DNA of 64,000 nt from Archilochus colubris (GCA_023079485.1 CM041101.1:7715501-7779500); one strand, 5' to 3'. Numbered from the stretch's first letter, positions 23,291-37,585 are shown. Made by a program: numbers and translations. The notes: generated by a model not told the origin, from the sequence alone.

Positions 23291-26200
23291 ACTGCTGCTG
23301 TCATCGCGGCGTATTCAAATGCCTCCATTACTCATCAAGAACAAAGTAGGACTATCTAGTAAATGAAAAACCACCACATGGCACTGTCCTCTCTCTGTTA
23401 TTTATGGCTGCTTCCTTTTCCACTTTACAAAGGCTACCGTCCATGTCTGCAGCAAATCATAAATCCTCCAGCTCACGCAAGGCTGCTCTGGATCAGGGAG
23501 GAGGCAGGCACCTGGGCTGCAACAGCTGGTCAGCAGTGGAGGGCAAAAGCAAAGGTAAATATCCCTGATTAAACAGAATACTCAGGGTGCAAGGGGAAGG
23601 AAGCAAGGTCTCTGAAGTAGCAGGCATGAATCTTGCCCTCCAGTTGACTTGCAAGCCAGTTTCCTGGATGGACCATCCCTCCAGCCAGCACCACCACTCA
23701 CAGTGCTGACAAACCAGCCAAAATTCATAAATTCTCTGCCTAGCTCTAACACTAACTCTCTTCCTCAGCCAGAGAGGTAGGCATGACCCTCTCTCATCTC
23801 CAAAGGAGACAGAAAAATGTGCAGCATTGACAGAATCATTGCTGGGTTTCAATAGTAAGGCGCATCATCAGTCCCCTAAGGCCAGTAAGGTTCTCCTCTT
23901 CCTTCCAGAAGGAAAATACAGTCCCCGCTGTTCCTCAGGAACGACAGCATCAGCTCTCCAGCTATTCTGGGACAAGCAGCCTGTGCAGAATGCCCCAGTC
24001 AGTGCATTTCCCACCTTGCCTCTTTAGCAGAGCACATGAGCACCCCCTCCCCTTGAAGTCTGCAAACAGAGCTCTGGATTTAGCATTTTTTGCCTCCCCC
24101 CACCAGTGGATGGAAGTTTTCTCACCCTTTGTTGGCAGATGCCACGCAGAGAGACAAGCTCGCTGTCCTTGATCTGCTTTTCAGGGCTTCTATAAAGTAG
24201 GGCACCAGCATCAACCCAGAGTCAGGTTTTTGATACATTGCTGGAGTAGCCAAAAATAATAACAGGCAGCTTCAGTCAATCTTTGCCTCCTCAGATCTGC
24301 AGCAGCAGCAGCACAGGGGTCCTTTGTGCAGCAGAGCAAAAATATGGCGCGTGCCAGACTGCAATCCCGGTCAGAAATCCACAGCCATTCCCAGCTGGGA
24401 ACCAGGCTCACCAGCAGCTCCCGAGCACTTGGGTCCTCACCGGGCAGCTCCTACCTTGTGGGGTCCTTTTTCCCACAGCCATCAGTGCTCTGCTCTCCGT
24501 ATTTCCTTTAGCACCTTATCTCCCTCGCTGCGGCGAAATGCTAAGGTCAGGTTACAGTTTTACCAACCCTTTTATCTTTCTGGCAAGGCAGGAAAATGCA
24601 GAACCTGAACTTTGGAACAAGCCTTTGCACTTGCAGCGGGTGGGGACCGGAGCAGACTGAAAGCAGCAGGAGAAGAGAGAATCCAGGTTCTCTCCGCAGC
24701 CCAGAACTGGAATATTTTCCGTTGCACGTTCAGACACATTATTAGGACAATCTGGAAGGAAGTACCAAACCCAACAAGCATGTGCTTTTGGCCGGCGTTC
24801 CAGCAGGAAGCCAGATGTGCTGGGAACTGCAGCAGCTCCAGCTGACGTAAGGACCCAGCACAGCTCCACTGCCGCTACCAGATGACAAGGAAGACGACCA
24901 GCAAACCCCAGCAAAAGAGTTCTGTTTGCTGGGAACCACCCAGTTGAATTCCCCCTGTCCCAAACCTGTAATTCCAGGTTGCCAGTCTGTGCAGGGCTGG
25001 CACACAAGCCAGGCATTGGGAGATGAAGCAACATGTGAACCTGGAGCCCCAGGTGCTCTGTGATACTGTCCTGCTGCACATTCATTCTTCATCTTCTCAC
25101 TTCCACGAGTGACAAATGTGTTTCCTGAAGGTAACCTGCTGCCAGGTCCCTGCCCATCCATCATGCTGGACTTGGGGTGGTGTCTAAAACACACAGATTT
25201 CTTGGGGCTACAGGTCTGTAACGCACAGGTCATTCACCAACCCCCACACCTTCCCATGGCTTCTGGACTGAAAATCCTTGTGTTGCTCAGGAGCTCCAAA
25301 AGCTCAAATTGCAGACCAGGGCCAGGGGGACTCTTTGCCCCTCCCCAGGGAGTACCAGGCAGTGCAAAAAACACACTTCACTGACTCAGTGTTTAAATAC
25401 TGCTTCAGTAACTATTACTACCAACACCAAGAAGTCTGTACTTCAAAGTCTCAGCTAATTTTACTCCAAGCCAGGCTTTAACCCAGCTTCTTAAAGCAAG
25501 CTTGTACCTCATTCCTCAGCTGCACAAGGTAGTGTTTCCCTGCAGAGTGTTGTTCTCCCCACAGGTGGCTCTGTTCAGAGGGTGAGATTCAAGTGTACAA
25601 CATGGTCAGAGCTATTATTGTCATTGCCAATGCCAGGAACCTCCCTGGGGCACCATTTGTGCCCTCTTCCCCTTCCTCACGTCTGCACTTACAGGATCCC
25701 AGCAGTCATCCACACAGTTCCCTAAGAAATAGCATTTGTGAAGGGAAACCCACTGAGCTTCAGAGGTGCAGGTAAAATAACTCCAATAACCCATTGAAAT
25801 AGCAAGTTTTCCATTTCATATTCTATTATTATTCATATTCCTGTTTTCTTGGATCACTTTTTCTCCCATGGTCCCAGCCAGGTCTGGCTTACTCAGTTTC
25901 CTTGTCTGAACAGGGGAGGATGGTCAGACAGGGCTTTGCCTCCAGCCCTCTGGGCAGTGACCTTTCCCAACTCCTACTGTATTTACCTTTTGGAGCTACT
26001 AAACCTAGGTATCTCACGCTTCTTATTGAGTATGAAGCCAGTGCTCTATGGCCACACCGTCTGGCAAAGGGAAAAAAACAAATCCCCCAATAACTTTGAA
26101 GCGGAAGGTCCTGTGATTACACAGATTTACCCAAATTCACAGTTAAAATCAAAACACCTGTCATCACTGTCCTAAAAAGCACTTATTTTCAAACAATTGT

Positions 26201-29200
26201 GTTTAAAGAATTCCACACCTCAGCATAATTAAGTTAAAAGATGTGTCCCTGCACAACTGGCTGGCTCTTGCTGCTTAAGCACAGGGTTGGACATAGCCTT
26301 TGCTCTGGGGCTCTTCCAAAGAAACTCTTCAACAATGTACTGCAACCTATGGCACTGATGGTCCAGATTTCACTGCAGATACCATTAAATCACCTCTCAG
26401 GACTCCCAATGTTCCTCCAGCAAACTGCATATTCAGGCTGTAGCTCAGCGGCAGCTGAACAGCCGTAACCTTGACTGTGCTGGAGTTTGTTTATTTTGTC
26501 CTTCAGTTCCCTTTCAGCAAAAAAGGTAATCTGAACCTGAAGGGCACAGAAATTACCCAGGCCTTGCAGACTAGAGGAACAATGGCCAGATTAAACTAAG
26601 AGATTAGTAAAAGGTTTCTTCACCTGCTTTATTTATGTTCCCAAAAGCTGAGCTGCAGCAAGGTTGCAGAATTGACACCCACCACTTCTGAAAACTCAGG
26701 CACCGTATCAAATGGTATTTACACTGAAGGAATATTTAACCTCTGACTAATGCTGCCTTTTACTCCCTATTTCATAGCAGCTAGACAGTGGATCTGCATC
26801 AGCCAATTTCTCTTTCTGCTTGTAATTAGCTTCACTTTTCTGCTCTCCTGAGCAAGCATTAGACTTCCCTCTAGGAATGTAATCCCACCTGCAGGAAACC
26901 TGTCTTTACTGAGATGCCACTCATCTTTCCTGGAGGTTTTATTTAAAAGGTAACATTGCTATTAGCAGCAGATTTTTATAAACCTTTTTGTGAGGTCCCA
27001 TTCCTGCAAACACTCAATATCATTTTGCACTATTAGTCCCGCTTCAGAGACACCACTTAACATTCAGCAGCAATTTGAGCCAAGAAGCATTTGCAGGAGT
27101 CAAGGTTTGAATTTCAAATCCAAACTACGCAGGGGTACCAATGGCTTATGACTTTGAGCCTGACAAACACAAATGCATGTTTGAGCATCTAAACTACATT
27201 TTATTTTGATTTGTCCTTCTGTCTAACAATACTGACATACAGAATAGCCTCAGTGTAATAGGCAGCATCTGACTTCAGAGACTGAATCATGTTATTAAAG
27301 AAAATGATGCTCTTAAAAACCAACAGGAGAAATTTATAATCAGAATAAAGTTAGGAATATGTTCTTTTGCTGCTGCTGAACTCTTGCTTGGAGAAAAAGA
27401 AGAAAAAAAAAAAAAAAAAAAAAAAAGAAAAGAGAAAAAAGAAAAGCTCAAAGTATTTTAAAGTTTGTTTTGGCTGTTTGCATTTAATCCAGAGATAGAA
27501 CCAGGATATAAAGCTAATTTTTTCCAACTGCTATCTGCCTTTTATCCAGATAGATTTTAGTGGCTTTTAGGGATATAAAGCACATCCTTCTCATGGGAAC
27601 CTTCTTTTCAGATGGAATGAGAGATTCACACTGATGAAGCTGGTGATTTTTCTATGCCTTTCAGCACTGTAGCTGTAGGCAATCCATCCCAGGGAACTCA
27701 CACACCATCCCCTGCTCTCCTCTGCCTCTGGCATGTTCTGGGAGACAGAAGCCCTTGGAAGACATGGAATATTTTTGCACATAACATCTGAGCATATGCT
27801 GACAAGGTAAAGGGAAATCAGAAAGCACTAAGGAACACTGAAGGCAGCCCCAGTACTGCAGTGGGTGCATGCTCCCAGCCCTCGGGCACTGTGCCTGGAG
27901 GTGGCTACGAGTCCCCTCCTCCTGGCAACCTGGGGCTCTCCACCCTGGGGTGCTCTCCATAACACTCTACCATCAGGGAGCAGCAATACTGACACAGGAA
28001 CCACAGCACTTCCACAGCCAGCCACGTCCATATTAAACCCATCCCCAAATCCCCAGGTCACAAGGTGTGTCTGGCTGCAGAACCTGTGCAGTCATTCCTG
28101 AGAGAACAGGACCTCCGGAAAAGCCATCGGCACTGGAAAGCTATCAGACCCTACAGCCCCCATTTACCCCCCCAACAGACAAGCAAGAAGAGAAGAAGTA
28201 TTTTTAAAGATCACCTCATTGCTTTTTCCTGCTCTCTCCGTATCTTTTTCCTGAGTCACACCAAAGCCCCATCTCCAGGGATGTCCCCATCACTTGCTCC
28301 CTGAGCACCCTGTGGGCCAGCTCTGCACCCAACCTGGGTCAGCCCCAGCAACCCCACTGAGACCCCAACCCCCCCAGCCAGGCTGGCTCTGACCATTCCA
28401 GGCTCCCTGACCAGAAATCAAACTTTGCAATACTGGCATGCACTGCATCAGCTCTCCAGCTCAATTTTTCAAGTGCAAGCCTCATCACTGCATAGTTCAT
28501 GCAACACCAGGGGCAGCTATTTCCAGAGCTCATGTAAAAATCATTATTATTAAAACTTACAAACTGTGAAAAACTCTTTAAAAAAGTCCAAATCCTGGCA
28601 CTGCCCGAAATTAGATTACAGTGGCAGCCTGCTCAGGGTACAAGGATAAGCAGAGAGCCAAGTTTGCATGCAGTCCTTATCCACAACCCACACCTGCTGC
28701 TCCCTCCTGAAAGTTTAACTAATGAACACAGAGAACAGCCCAGAGGATTTAAGATATGGAAAAGGTCAGAGTGGAATTCAGGAGGGAAGAACAGATTGGA
28801 TGGGGTTCATAAACGACAGCCCCATATTAAATGTAAAATTAATATTTTTCAATAAATTTGGGCAGGTGAGCTTTCCTCCAACTCAGACAATGCAGCTATC
28901 CCTGGACAGAGATGGCTGGAGGGAGGAGGAAGGCACATGCACTTGGAATGAATGCTAATACCCCCCAAAATTAATCTCTGAAAATTACTTCAGTGTAATA
29001 GAAACTATTTAATATAAATCTCTGTATAGCAAGGGACAATAAAGTGTCATAGTGATAATCAGAGTAAGTACAGCCTGAAAAAAAAGGCTTTGTTTTTTTT
29101 ACACAGGACTGGTGCAGTGACTTTGCTGCTTTGTGCCTCAGTTTCCCCACTGTGGACACAGTCTGTCTCACCAGGGACTCTGGGAGAGCTGCTGGGGGCT

Positions 29201-29486
29201 GTTAAGGACTGAGGGTAGGATGTGGCTTCCTGAAGATTAAAACACAGCCTATTTGACTTGAGAGGCATGGGTTGTGCTTTCCAAACATAGCCAGGGTGGC
29301 ACCCTCTGCGGAAGGGAGGGAAAGGCTCTTATCAAAGCTACGGTGTTTGACCTGGAATGTGTTTATGGATGTGTGTTTATCCAGAGTGTGCCTTCTGATA
29401 CCTGCAGGACAAAGTGGACCACAGTGGTAACAAGCTTTGCAAATTTAAATCAGACCTCAGAAGTACCAAGTTTCTCAACCTGGCTG
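23291..29486. other. Gene-free stretch, upstream or intronic sequence
   Basis: Nothing here supports a gene. There is an A/G-rich tract at 27391-27446 with 24 uninterrupted A (27403-27426), and an AT-rich, low-CpG block at about 26580-27370. If the long DAB2IP isoform exists in this bird, this is part of a long 5' intron; otherwise it is upstream flank. Confidence 0.6.
27391..27446 (+). repeat. Poly-A / purine tract
   Basis: The tract contains only A and G and includes 24 consecutive A (27403-27426). An AATAAA lies about 60 bases before it, but no recognisable retroposed body or flanking target-site duplication was seen, so it is best called a simple repeat. Confidence 0.9.
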
Positions 29487-29510
29487 AATGACATAATTAA
29501 TGACATAATT
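29487..29510 (+). repeat. Tandem 12-bp duplication at the CR1 5' junction
   Basis: AATGACATAATT occurs twice without gap or mismatch (29487-29498 and 29499-29510), directly before the CR1 body. Because both copies lie on the 5' side, it is not a classical target-site duplication. Confidence 0.9.
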
Positions 29511-29512
29511 TT

Positions 29513-29944
29513 CGAGCACAGACCCTATGAGGAGAGGCTGAGGGAGCTGGGGGTGTTCAGGCTGGAGAAGAGGAGGCTCAGGGGAGACCTCATCACTCTC
29601 TGCAACTCCCTGAAAGGAGGTTGGAGCCAGGGGGGGGTTGGGCTCTTTTCCCAAACAACTTTCAACAAGACAAGAGGGCAGGGTCTCAAGTTGTGCCAGG
29701 GGAGGTTTAGGTTGGATATTAGAAAGAATTTCTTTCTGGAGAGGGTGATCAGACATTGGAATGGGCTGCCCAGGGAAGTAGTGGATTCTCCGTGTCTGGA
29801 GATATTTAAAAAGAGACTGGATGTGGCACTGAGTGCCATGGTCTAGCAACCTCAACGGTGGTTCAAGGGTTGGACTTGATGATCTCTGAGTTCCCTTCCA
29901 ACCCAGCCAATTCTATGATTCTATGATTCTATGATTCTATGATT
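29513..29944 (+). mobile_element. CR1 LINE 3' fragment with octamer tail
   Basis: This is the clearest repeat in the window: a 5'-truncated CR1 retrotransposon in plus orientation. It runs through GAGGAGAGGCTGAGGGAGCT, AGACCTCATCACTCTCTGCA, GCCAGGGGAGGTTTAGGTTG and GGTTGGACTTGATGATCTC to a tail of four exact ATTCTATG octamers plus ATT (29910-29944). The octamer tail is the hallmark of CR1 elements, which prime at or within such repeats and carry no poly-A. No reverse-transcriptase coding sequence remains; the open frame across it is incidental. Confidence 0.96.
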
Positions 29945-32900
29945 AAAAGCAGATGATGAGCAGCATTTCAGCTTCTCCGCTGAGCGCCTGCTCCGGGAGC
30001 TGCAGACCCCCAGCCTCCCCCCTTTGCTCCCTCCCAGCCCTGCCAGTGCTGCTGCCAAACTGTTCAGGGTTGTGGGGCTCCTGCCTGGCTGAAGGGCAGT
30101 ACCTTGTGCCTGTACCCAGAAACAATTTCCTTTTGTAACCAAGTTATTTTAAATCAATCTAGTTAGACAGATGCAAAGCACTGACACAGATGCACTGGTT
30201 TGATCCTTGCCTGAACAGGATTAACTGGCCTCAGATCTTAACCAAATTAAACTTCAGCTCATCTTCATTGCAAAAATGGCTGTATTTTACATCGATAGTT
30301 GTGTTGGGTGGGATTTTTTCAAGGACAGATTCTGGGAGGATTTTCCCCTGCAGTCAGTATTGGGGGTCACCACACAGCTCCCTGCAACCTGGCCTGGCCA
30401 CAAAAACTCCTTTGAGGCTGCAGTGTGCCTGTCTCATCTGCAATTTTACTCCATTCTCAGTGGGTAAACCTACATCTTAAGCCATCACCTACACTGAGAG
30501 AGAAGAGTTAAAAACATTGAGATGCACTCCAGTAAGAGCCTGAGTTGATGTAACTAGATTGAGTTAAAATGAACATAGTTGCATGGACACATCTTTTTCT
30601 GCAGATTTAACCTGGGTTCTACTCCTTACCCACAGCCCTGACTCCTGCCTTTTCCACTCCCTGTCACTGGCTTTGCTTTGTGGTTTCACAGTTCTGAATG
30701 GGTTATATCTGCCTAGCAGAAGACAAAAATTCTTATTTTGCTTTCTTCTGAGAAAATTCAGAATGTTTTGATCTGGAAAGTTAGGGTTTAGAGTTGATTC
30801 TTGGATTTAATTTCTTAACACCCTGATTTCCACAAATATTTTTTCTTTCTCTGCTGGAACATAAACCCATCCTTCAAGAGGGAAGAGCCAGCAACCCTCT
30901 CTGCCCTGCTCCCTGTCCTCTGAACTGCCTCTCTGCCAGTGCCACTAAACCAGTTTTTCTCATCCAGACAGATGCTAAGCTCAGATCAAATCCCCGGGAA
31001 GACACGGAGGCAGCACATGTTCTCATTAACAAAATTGCAATCTGCTCCTCAGCTGATGAGGCTGCCCTGGATTTACACCATCACAGCTAAAACTAGAGCT
31101 CTCTTTGGAGGGGTGTCTGTCTGTGGGTGTATGGTAGCTCTGGGAAGGGCCCTGTGCCTTCTCTGATGAGAAAAGAGATGAAGCAAAGAGAAGGGGCAGA
31201 GTATGAGAGGCCACAGATTCCCTCCCCCCCATAGCTGGGGTCAGATCTTTGGCACAGGGGGAGGCTCCACCTGCTCAGGTGCTGGACTCCATCAGCTGCC
31301 TGCTAGCAGGGTGATTTACTCTGGCTAACACAGCTGTAAATCAATAAATCAGGACCTGCTCCACTTGGGGAGGCAGCTGGCAGATTTGTAGGCTTTGTAA
31401 GTGACTATAATGATGAGCTCACCTGCCCCTGCAGGGCCTGGGGGCTGGGGACCTGAGCTGCCCACAGCAGAGGTTGCTGATGATGTTCCAGCATCCATCC
31501 TGGTGTGTGTGCCAGCACTGCCCATGGGACATGACACACATCCAGCAGATCCAAGGGAGCTTCTCCAGGGCTGACAACTACGGACTGAACAATGCCAGGG
31601 TAGAGTTAAGCCTTAGCAGGGATGGTCTGAAGCACCAGGCTGAACTCTGGGGGTCCAGCTCTGCAGATTCCTTCCTAACATCCCCTCCCTCTGCCCTGCT
31701 CCCAGCCCTCTCTCCCCATTCCCTACACCTCCTTTCTTACCCAAGACTCAATCAGACTGGAAAACAGGCTGAGGGCTTGAGAGAAAACCAAGCAATAAGA
31801 AACCCAGAGCTGCCCAAGAAGAAGGTGGATCCTGCAGCATCCCCGGGGTGGCGAAGGGGACAGAAGCCAACAGAAATCAGGTTCCCACCAGGAACTGGAG
31901 TCTGTGCTGACCCCTGGGATGCAGTGGTCACCACCAGAGAGGGGGAATGGCCATGGTGAGGCCAGGTGGGCACCTAGCAGGAAGGGCCTGGGCACCTCCC
32001 ATCCCAATGCAGATGAGTGAGACTCACCTGGGCAGGAGCAAGCCAGGGCTGTGCCAGCTCCTCTCCCTCTCAGCCTGGCAAGTGAGAGGCTGGATGCCTT
32101 TATATACCAGTTCAGTGGATCAAAACTGAAAGCAATAACTCAGTTCCCAAATGAATGACAACCCTGTCAATGCTGTGAAAAGGCAAAGTCCAGCCTGGCC
32201 CAGCCAGTCCCAACTGCTTCCCACAAGCCATCCCAAACAGGGGCTCTGAGCCATGGCAGTCATCAAAAAAACCTAAAACACGTGGTGTGTGACCCTAGGT
32301 TGTACTGTCTCTCCTTCCCAGGACAGGACTGACCCCCAGCCACCTCCAGATATTTCTGGTAGAGAGCTGGAGGCAGAGCAGGACCCCCCCAGGGGACACA
32401 CAGGCACAGCCAAAGGTTGGTGATTCAGCTGAAGGTCCCAAACCAGTTCAGCTGAACTCTGGTCACAAGGGCTGTGCCACCTCCCTGGCCATCACCCCTG
32501 AATGGTGTCCCCTGCCCAGGCTGCCAGCCAAGGTGGCAGAGGCCACGTGGGGGCTACAAGGAGGCAATATCCTTGGGAGGCTTCATACAGTGTCACTTCT
32601 CCAGTGCTCCTCAGGAGCAGAAGCTGATCACATCAGGTCTCCAACTCTGAGGTGGAAAGTTCCATTTCCTATTCCCAGTGCCCTACCATTCCTCCTCCTC
32701 TCTGCCTGAGCTGTTTGTAGCTCCCTGATTTTACACAGTTGCTGGTAGCTTCTGAAACCCAGACACATCCAGACGGTCACTGGGGAATGGTCTGGCTGGA
32801 GATGGTCACGTTTTGCCTGGCTTTCTCCAGACCCTGGCTGGCAGGATGGGTGCACGCTTGGGCCTTGTGGCTGCCTTCCCATTGGGAGCTCCTCAGCTTG

Positions 32901-33383
32901 TCCAGGGAAATGACACAGAGCAACCCTGGCTGCTGCTGAGTAACCCAGCACCTTCTGTGACTCAGTCACTCCATAATCTCTGGTGATATCTCATTTATAG
33001 AGCACAAGGATGAGAACTCACATTGCTGGGCTCACTGGGCACCAAAGGGCTAGGCCAGGGCCAGTCTTGAGCAGACTCCTGAGACATTGAAACAATTACC
33101 AAGTGAGGAAACTACGCCACAATTCTTTTTCATTCCTTCTTTGGGCACTTGGGAAATGCAGGGCTGATGAGGCTCTGGTTGGATGCTTATGGGGGTAATG
33201 CAGGGGTAACACAAACCAACCTTCCCCTGATGCCCAGGGATGGGTTCACTGATCTCTGCTCTCCAACCTGCACACTCCCAGCAAAACCAGTGGCACCAGT
33301 AGCTGCACCAGGAGGCAGACAACCTGGGAAAAGCTGTCAAGCACCTTCTCTGAAGTGCCTGCAATGCACACATCTATGGCTAC

Positions 33384-33450
33384 GAATAATGGGACAATAA
33401 TGATTATAAATTATATGATAATGATTTGATATAAATGATAATGATAAAAA
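33384..33450 (+). repeat. Degenerate AATGAT/ATAATGAT low-complexity repeat
   Basis: Imperfect repetitions of ATAATGAT and AAATGATAATGAT make up this AT-rich tract, which ends in an A run. It looks like a decayed microsatellite. Confidence 0.75.
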
Positions 33451-34635
33451 AAGCTGGGTTTGTTAGTTTAAGGGTTTGGTCAGTTTAGTTTGGGGTTTTT
33501 TATAGAGGTTAGAGGTGGTGTGTGGCAGTACCCCAGTCCCTGGGCAGCAGGCAGTGGTAGTTGGGGTGTCCAGGGCTCCCCAGCACTGGTCACAAGCACA
33601 GGGTTACATCTGAGCTCTCCAGGGTAAAAAAGGACTCAGCCTGGTAAGCAGTTCAGTCCCTCAGAGAGAGCACATTTTCCTAAGCACACACATTCCAGCC
33701 AGTATTGAATCAATGACACTTTATAGAAAAGTGTCTAGATGAATCTTTAGATTAGACAGATGAATCTTTTTACTCCCCTTCTGGTTTTGTTTTAATAACG
33801 ACCAATGTAATTGTCTTGACAAAAGGCAAACAGAGCTAGGAGGAAGCTGGGGGAGGAACCCAAGAGTGTGTTGCAGTGCTTGGCTGTGCCATAATGTCCA
33901 ACAGTGCCTGACCCAAGTTGTCTCCTGCTCAGACAGAAAGCACTAAGGATGCAGCAAAGGACTGACTGCTATTGTTTGGAAGAAGATAATAAAAAACCCC
34001 TGCATCAGGTTGATGTGTAATTTTCTGAGTACAGTCTTGCCTACCTTTGACAGGAGGCTTCCCTTACGCTGTACTTTACATTCTTTATTAGCTTGTATAC
34101 AAAAGTGCTTTTAAATGCCTTTGCCTGTAGGAGTGTGAAAACAGCTCCTTCGTAAATCCAGTAAGATCCCAAATGGAGCCAGAAAGCCACTTGAGTTGTG
34201 CCCCACAAAGACTTCCATGGATTAAATTAATAAGTCTCTCTGAGGCTTGGGAACTGAGCCACATGCAGCATTTCTAACTCCATGGCCCTTTTATCTGAGT
34301 TGTTTTTTCCTCTATCTTTGTCTCACTCCATGACAGTTTTGAGATTTTTGGCATCATAACTGCTGCCTGGCTTGTCAAGCTCAACATCAACAGAGACTTT
34401 ATATGTACGTGAGAAATGAGAATAGAAACAAAAATAGCTATTAACTCTTCTTTTAGAACACTAAACAACAAAATGGCTGCATTCCAGCAAAGGAAGAGGT
34501 TTGAACCGTTTCTGATCAACATCTGTCTCTCAGTGCCCAGTACTGGGGCCTTCAGCAGAGTTACCACTCATGGCTGGCTGGGGGGGCTTTCCTCTTCCAC
34601 ACAATTCTCTTACCCCAGTGATGCTCTGCTGGAGC

Positions 34636-34683
34636 CATGCCCACATTAGCAGGTACCACCATGCCCACGTTAGCAGGTACCAC
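34636..34683 (+). repeat. Two-copy 24-bp tandem repeat
   Basis: The unit begins CATGCCCAC and ends GTTAGCAGGTACCAC or ATTAGCAGGTACCAC. The two adjacent copies (34636-34659 and 34660-34683) differ at one position, so the duplication is recent. Confidence 0.92.
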
Positions 34684-37554
34684 GGTGCAATGGAAGCAAA
34701 TCTGAAGGAGGAGGAGGTGGTGCTGAGGACTGATGCCCTGTCTGGCAGGAGCAAGGTCGTGCTGCATGCTCCTGCGGCACCTCAATCGGTTCAGCTCCTG
34801 CTGCTGCCTCCAGGTGCTGAGCCTGGTGGAGATCCAAGCACAGCAAGTGGGGACAATGGGGAAAGTCACCTGAGAAGCACATGTCTGGTCACCCTGAGAC
34901 TCTGATGCAGACCCTCTCTGAGACCTCAGCCTTCCAAGCACCAGTGGAAGCTTCATCCTTCCCTTGGCAGTCCCAGCCTGGAGAGCTGTGTGGAGACACT
35001 CATGCTTCCAACACAGCAACACTGTCTTGCTCTAAATCAGATCCAGACAAACTGTTTCTCAGAGACCATCCCAGCTTGCTGCTAACACTAAAGCAAGTTT
35101 GGAAACACTGGGAACACTGGACTCTGTTAAAAGAGGCAATCCATGCCAAGGCTGAGAGAAGAAGAATGTGACCTAGCGGGACGGTCTTGGCTTGTAAATG
35201 CTCAGGGACAAAGCTTGCTCTTTCTCCCTTGCTTTTCACTACTGCCAAGCAGTGTCTCACATCCCTTATTCTGGCAAGTGTCTCAGGCAAAATGCACAAG
35301 GACTTATCTTCAAGCTAGTGAATTTTAGAGAAGAAAATGGGTGACAAGCCAGAGTTCAGCAAGGCGCCCAAGCAAAATCCTGCCGAGATGCACAGCCCAG
35401 AATAGAGCAAAGCACAGCAAAACTACCACTGTGTTACGACTCCCAGGCCCATTGCTGCAGAATGTTGTAATACTTGTGGCCACACTTTGAAGAAATTTTA
35501 ATTAGAAAGAGGAATAATAGGCATGGAAGAAGAAAACTTGTCCAGTTTTTCTCCAGAAAACAGAAACTCGACCACTGCAAGATACTCCCCCCCCAATTTG
35601 AAATGAGCCTACTAAAATCAGAAATGTTCAGTGCCCGTTGTAAGGATTCTAGAAACCTCCAGCTGCTTTGGCAATTATTATAAAATACTTTCATGCAGTT
35701 TTAAAAGTCATTAGTAAGTAAAATGAAGAAAAGATGGAGCGCTTTAAAAAAGTATGTGAAACATTTGCTTTATCATCCAGCCACTTTATTTTAATGAGGT
35801 TTGTTTTACTTCTGGTATTTGCATTGTCAGACAGTGCAATTCTCTGAGTGTTTCTGTGTGAGATAAATGATGAGAGGGCTGTGGGAAGATGCTGGGAGAC
35901 TCCAGCCAGGCAGGGCCCAGTGGTCAATGCCACTCGTGTCTGTAACACTGTGGGCAAGCAAAACCTCTGCCCTCAGCACACAAAAGCTTTGGGTCCTGCA
36001 GATCAGGCACGTTTGGAAAGAGCCACATGCTGATCCCACAAGTGAGAACGTAACTACAGGATTTTGATTTATGGTGATATCAAATACGCAGCAATCATTC
36101 CCCAGCATCAGAGTAATAAACATCACTGCTCCATCTGATCTGGAATCAGCACGCATCCTTCTCACATTCACAGAGACAGACAAAATGCTAAATTATTTAT
36201 GCTTTGCATAGGAACAAATATAGAGAAATAAGTTAATTTGGTACAATGCAGCAGAGCAGATTCAGGGCATATTATTGTACATCCTTCAATCAAAACATAC
36301 TCTCTCATTACTCCAAACAATTGTTTCTCCTCCAAAAAGTGGATTGAAGAATTCTAATCAAGGGATCAGCAGAATCATTTCTGACAAGGTTTTTTTAAAA
36401 ATCTGACTGCACTTGTAAAACCTCCACCCCTGTAATTCCTTGAGCATTTTCAGGGATACAGCAGCAGTGCTGCACAGAGCACACCAACAGCAGATATCAT
36501 ATTAGGCAAGTAGTGGTTGAATGACTTTCCAGGACATGAGCAGATTCAATTGGTTGGTAGGAAGAAAAATATTCCCAAACGTAGTCAGCTAAACTCCTTC
36601 TAAAACAAAACTATTCTATTGTGGCCACTAAATACCAAAGCAGCAGAGGGAAAAAAAAAAAGGAAATCAAGCCTTTCTGCCTCATATTCACACTTCTTAT
36701 CACTAATCATCCCGTGACAGCCTTTTCAAAGCCAGGGCCTCCCCATCTCAGCAGAGTGATTTCATGCTGTGTTCCTTACTGAGAGGAAATAACCCTGCAA
36801 ATGTCACTCAGAAGTCACAAAGTTGTCACGGGGCTATAAAATGCCATGGCCACAGCACAGCTGCCCCTCCTGTGCATGGGCAAGAAAAGCCAGACCCCTG
36901 TTGGGCTGTTGGCTCACCCAGGGCAATAAGACCCCCAAAATTTTCAGCCCGGTGTTTTTCCTGTACCTGCACAGGTTTCTTTATGTTTTATTAAACATTT
37001 CCCTGCCCATATAGCAGCAGGCTGTAAAAACCAGCACATTAATGAAGTTGTATTCTCATTATTAGAGCTATCAGCCAAGGCAGGCAGTGAGGTGCTGGGG
37101 CTGCTGTGCCAGCACGCTGGGAGCTGCAGAACCAGGAGGTCCCCTCCTTATTCCCTGATGCCTGAAGCAAAGGAAAAGTTCTCTGAACTGGGTCCTGGGT
37201 GGCAGTGCTGTGCCTCAGCCCTGCCATGGATGTGTTTTAAACTTCCCAGAGAGCTCAGTCATTAAATGCAAGATACCACACAGCTGCACAGAAACCTTCC
37301 TGCTTTCCAGACAAGTGCAGAGTCACTCTTACACCTTCCAGGCTGCCCTCAGACCTATGGCCAGTGTTAGCCAAGTGTTTGTCATGTCCCACAGACACTG
37401 CAAGCTTGGCAGGAATGAAAATCCACAGGGAAAGTGGTGCAATTGCAGGAGGAATGACAAGAATTCTAGGACAGGAATTCCTTGTGAGACTGATTTTTCA
37501 GTAGCCACGTCCAGTCCTCTGCTACCCACACGTGGGTGCATGCAATGGGGAAGG

Positions 37555-37585
37555 GGATGAGATGATGAGATGAGATGAGATGAGA
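37555..37585 (+). repeat. (GATGA)n pentanucleotide microsatellite
   Basis: About six units of GATGA/GAGAT run with little interruption and are followed by a related purine-rich flank (AAGAGGATGAGAG). Confidence 0.85.

Noticed and set aside
27391..27446. Processed pseudogene or SINE tail
   Set aside because: A poly-A run with an AATAAA about 60 bases upstream suggested a retrocopy, but no gene-like body and no target-site duplication could be seen.
29274..29846. 190-codon open frame on the plus strand
   Set aside because: Most of it lies in the CR1 3' region, which is non-coding in this part of the element. It carries no reverse-transcriptase or endonuclease motif.
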